Shown in pieces: positions 23,270 to 23,321 of a stretch of DNA of 23,321 nucleotides (the stretch's first letter is position 1; every line of letters begins with the position of its first letter). This stretch comes from an uncultured Lachnospiraceae bacterium (lineage in GTDB: Bacteria > Bacillota > Clostridia > Lachnospirales > Lachnospiraceae), in NCBI GenBank assembly GCA_910585555.1, contig CAJUFU010000030.1:14628-37948 (forward strand). The letters run 5' to 3'. The notes beneath the pieces are model-generated. The model was not told the origin of the DNA. It did no database searches and saw only the letters and a program-made list of their open reading frames with translations. A program made the position numbers and the translations under genes.

Positions 23270-23321
23270 CGTGCTCGAAGGGATTCGAACCCCCGACCCA
23301 CGGCTTAGAAGGCCGTTGCTC
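23270..23321 (-). tRNA. tRNA-Arg (UCU), 5' end beyond the window
   Basis: The 3' part of a tRNA cut by the window edge. Anticodon stem ACGGC/GCCGT with loop CTTCTAA gives anticodon TCT, T-arm around TTCGAAT, acceptor 3' strand CGAGCAC and discriminator G. The 5' acceptor and most of the D-arm are missing. Confidence 0.9.

Noticed and set aside
1..23321. CRISPR array, insertion sequence, prophage genes or rRNA
   Set aside because: No regularly spaced repeats, transposase, integrase, phage structural proteins or rRNA signatures were seen on either strand.

Overview
The window looks like a contig from a gut-type Lachnospiraceae (Clostridia, Firmicutes), probably a metagenome assembly. Signs are strong AGGAGG-type ribosome binding sites, consensus sigma-A promoters, a PPi-type phosphofructokinase, GHKL/LytTR two-component genes, a DegV protein and paired MATE exporters. 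This placement is inference from gene families, not from a marker gene. Bases 8-41 are the Illumina TruSeq read-2 adapter. A second 12-base adapter match (9065-9076) sits exactly where the N-terminus of a LacI-family gene loses its frame, so parts of the sequence are library artefact.

Layout, left to right. 42-1369 (-): carboxyltransferase subunit of the propionyl/methylmalonyl-CoA family, cut off by the adapter, behind a perfect consensus promoter that carries two inverted repeats. 1540-3020 (-): small HTH protein and UDP-galactopyranose mutase (glf), overlapping by one base. 3328-5582 (+): two tandem paralogous GT2 glycosyltransferases with C-terminal TPR-like repeats. 5704-10485 (-): glycogen phosphorylase, LacI-type regulator and phosphofructokinase, a carbohydrate storage and glycolysis block. 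10719-11606 (+): DegV protein, convergent with 11634-14921 (-), which holds a LytTR response regulator and two GHKL sensor kinases. The middle kinase lacks the phospho-acceptor region. 15003-15944 (-): CaCA-type cation antiporter behind a promoter, a structured leader and an intrinsic terminator that look like a cation riboswitch, possibly the Mn-sensing yybP-ykoY class. 16235-17617 (-): MATE exporter. 17829-19214 (+): membrane-anchored lipase-like hydrolase, overlapping tail to tail with an unrecognised 201-residue gene (19211-19816, -).

19817-21317 is the only accessory-looking stretch. It has a short gene remnant, then an AT-rich islet with one DUF3800 gene, ending at a tRNA-Leu. After it come a second MATE exporter (21438-22802, -) and a minus-strand tRNA cluster (Lys, Gln, His, Arg, the last cut by the window edge) with its own terminator. 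Between that terminator and tRNA-Lys lies a tRNA fragment with a 17-base direct repeat of the tRNA-Lys 3' end.

Most of the window is ordinary core metabolism and regulation. The observations most worth checking are the antiporter leader RNA, the kinase without an H-box beside a complete sister kinase, the DUF3800 islet, and the two adapter artefacts.
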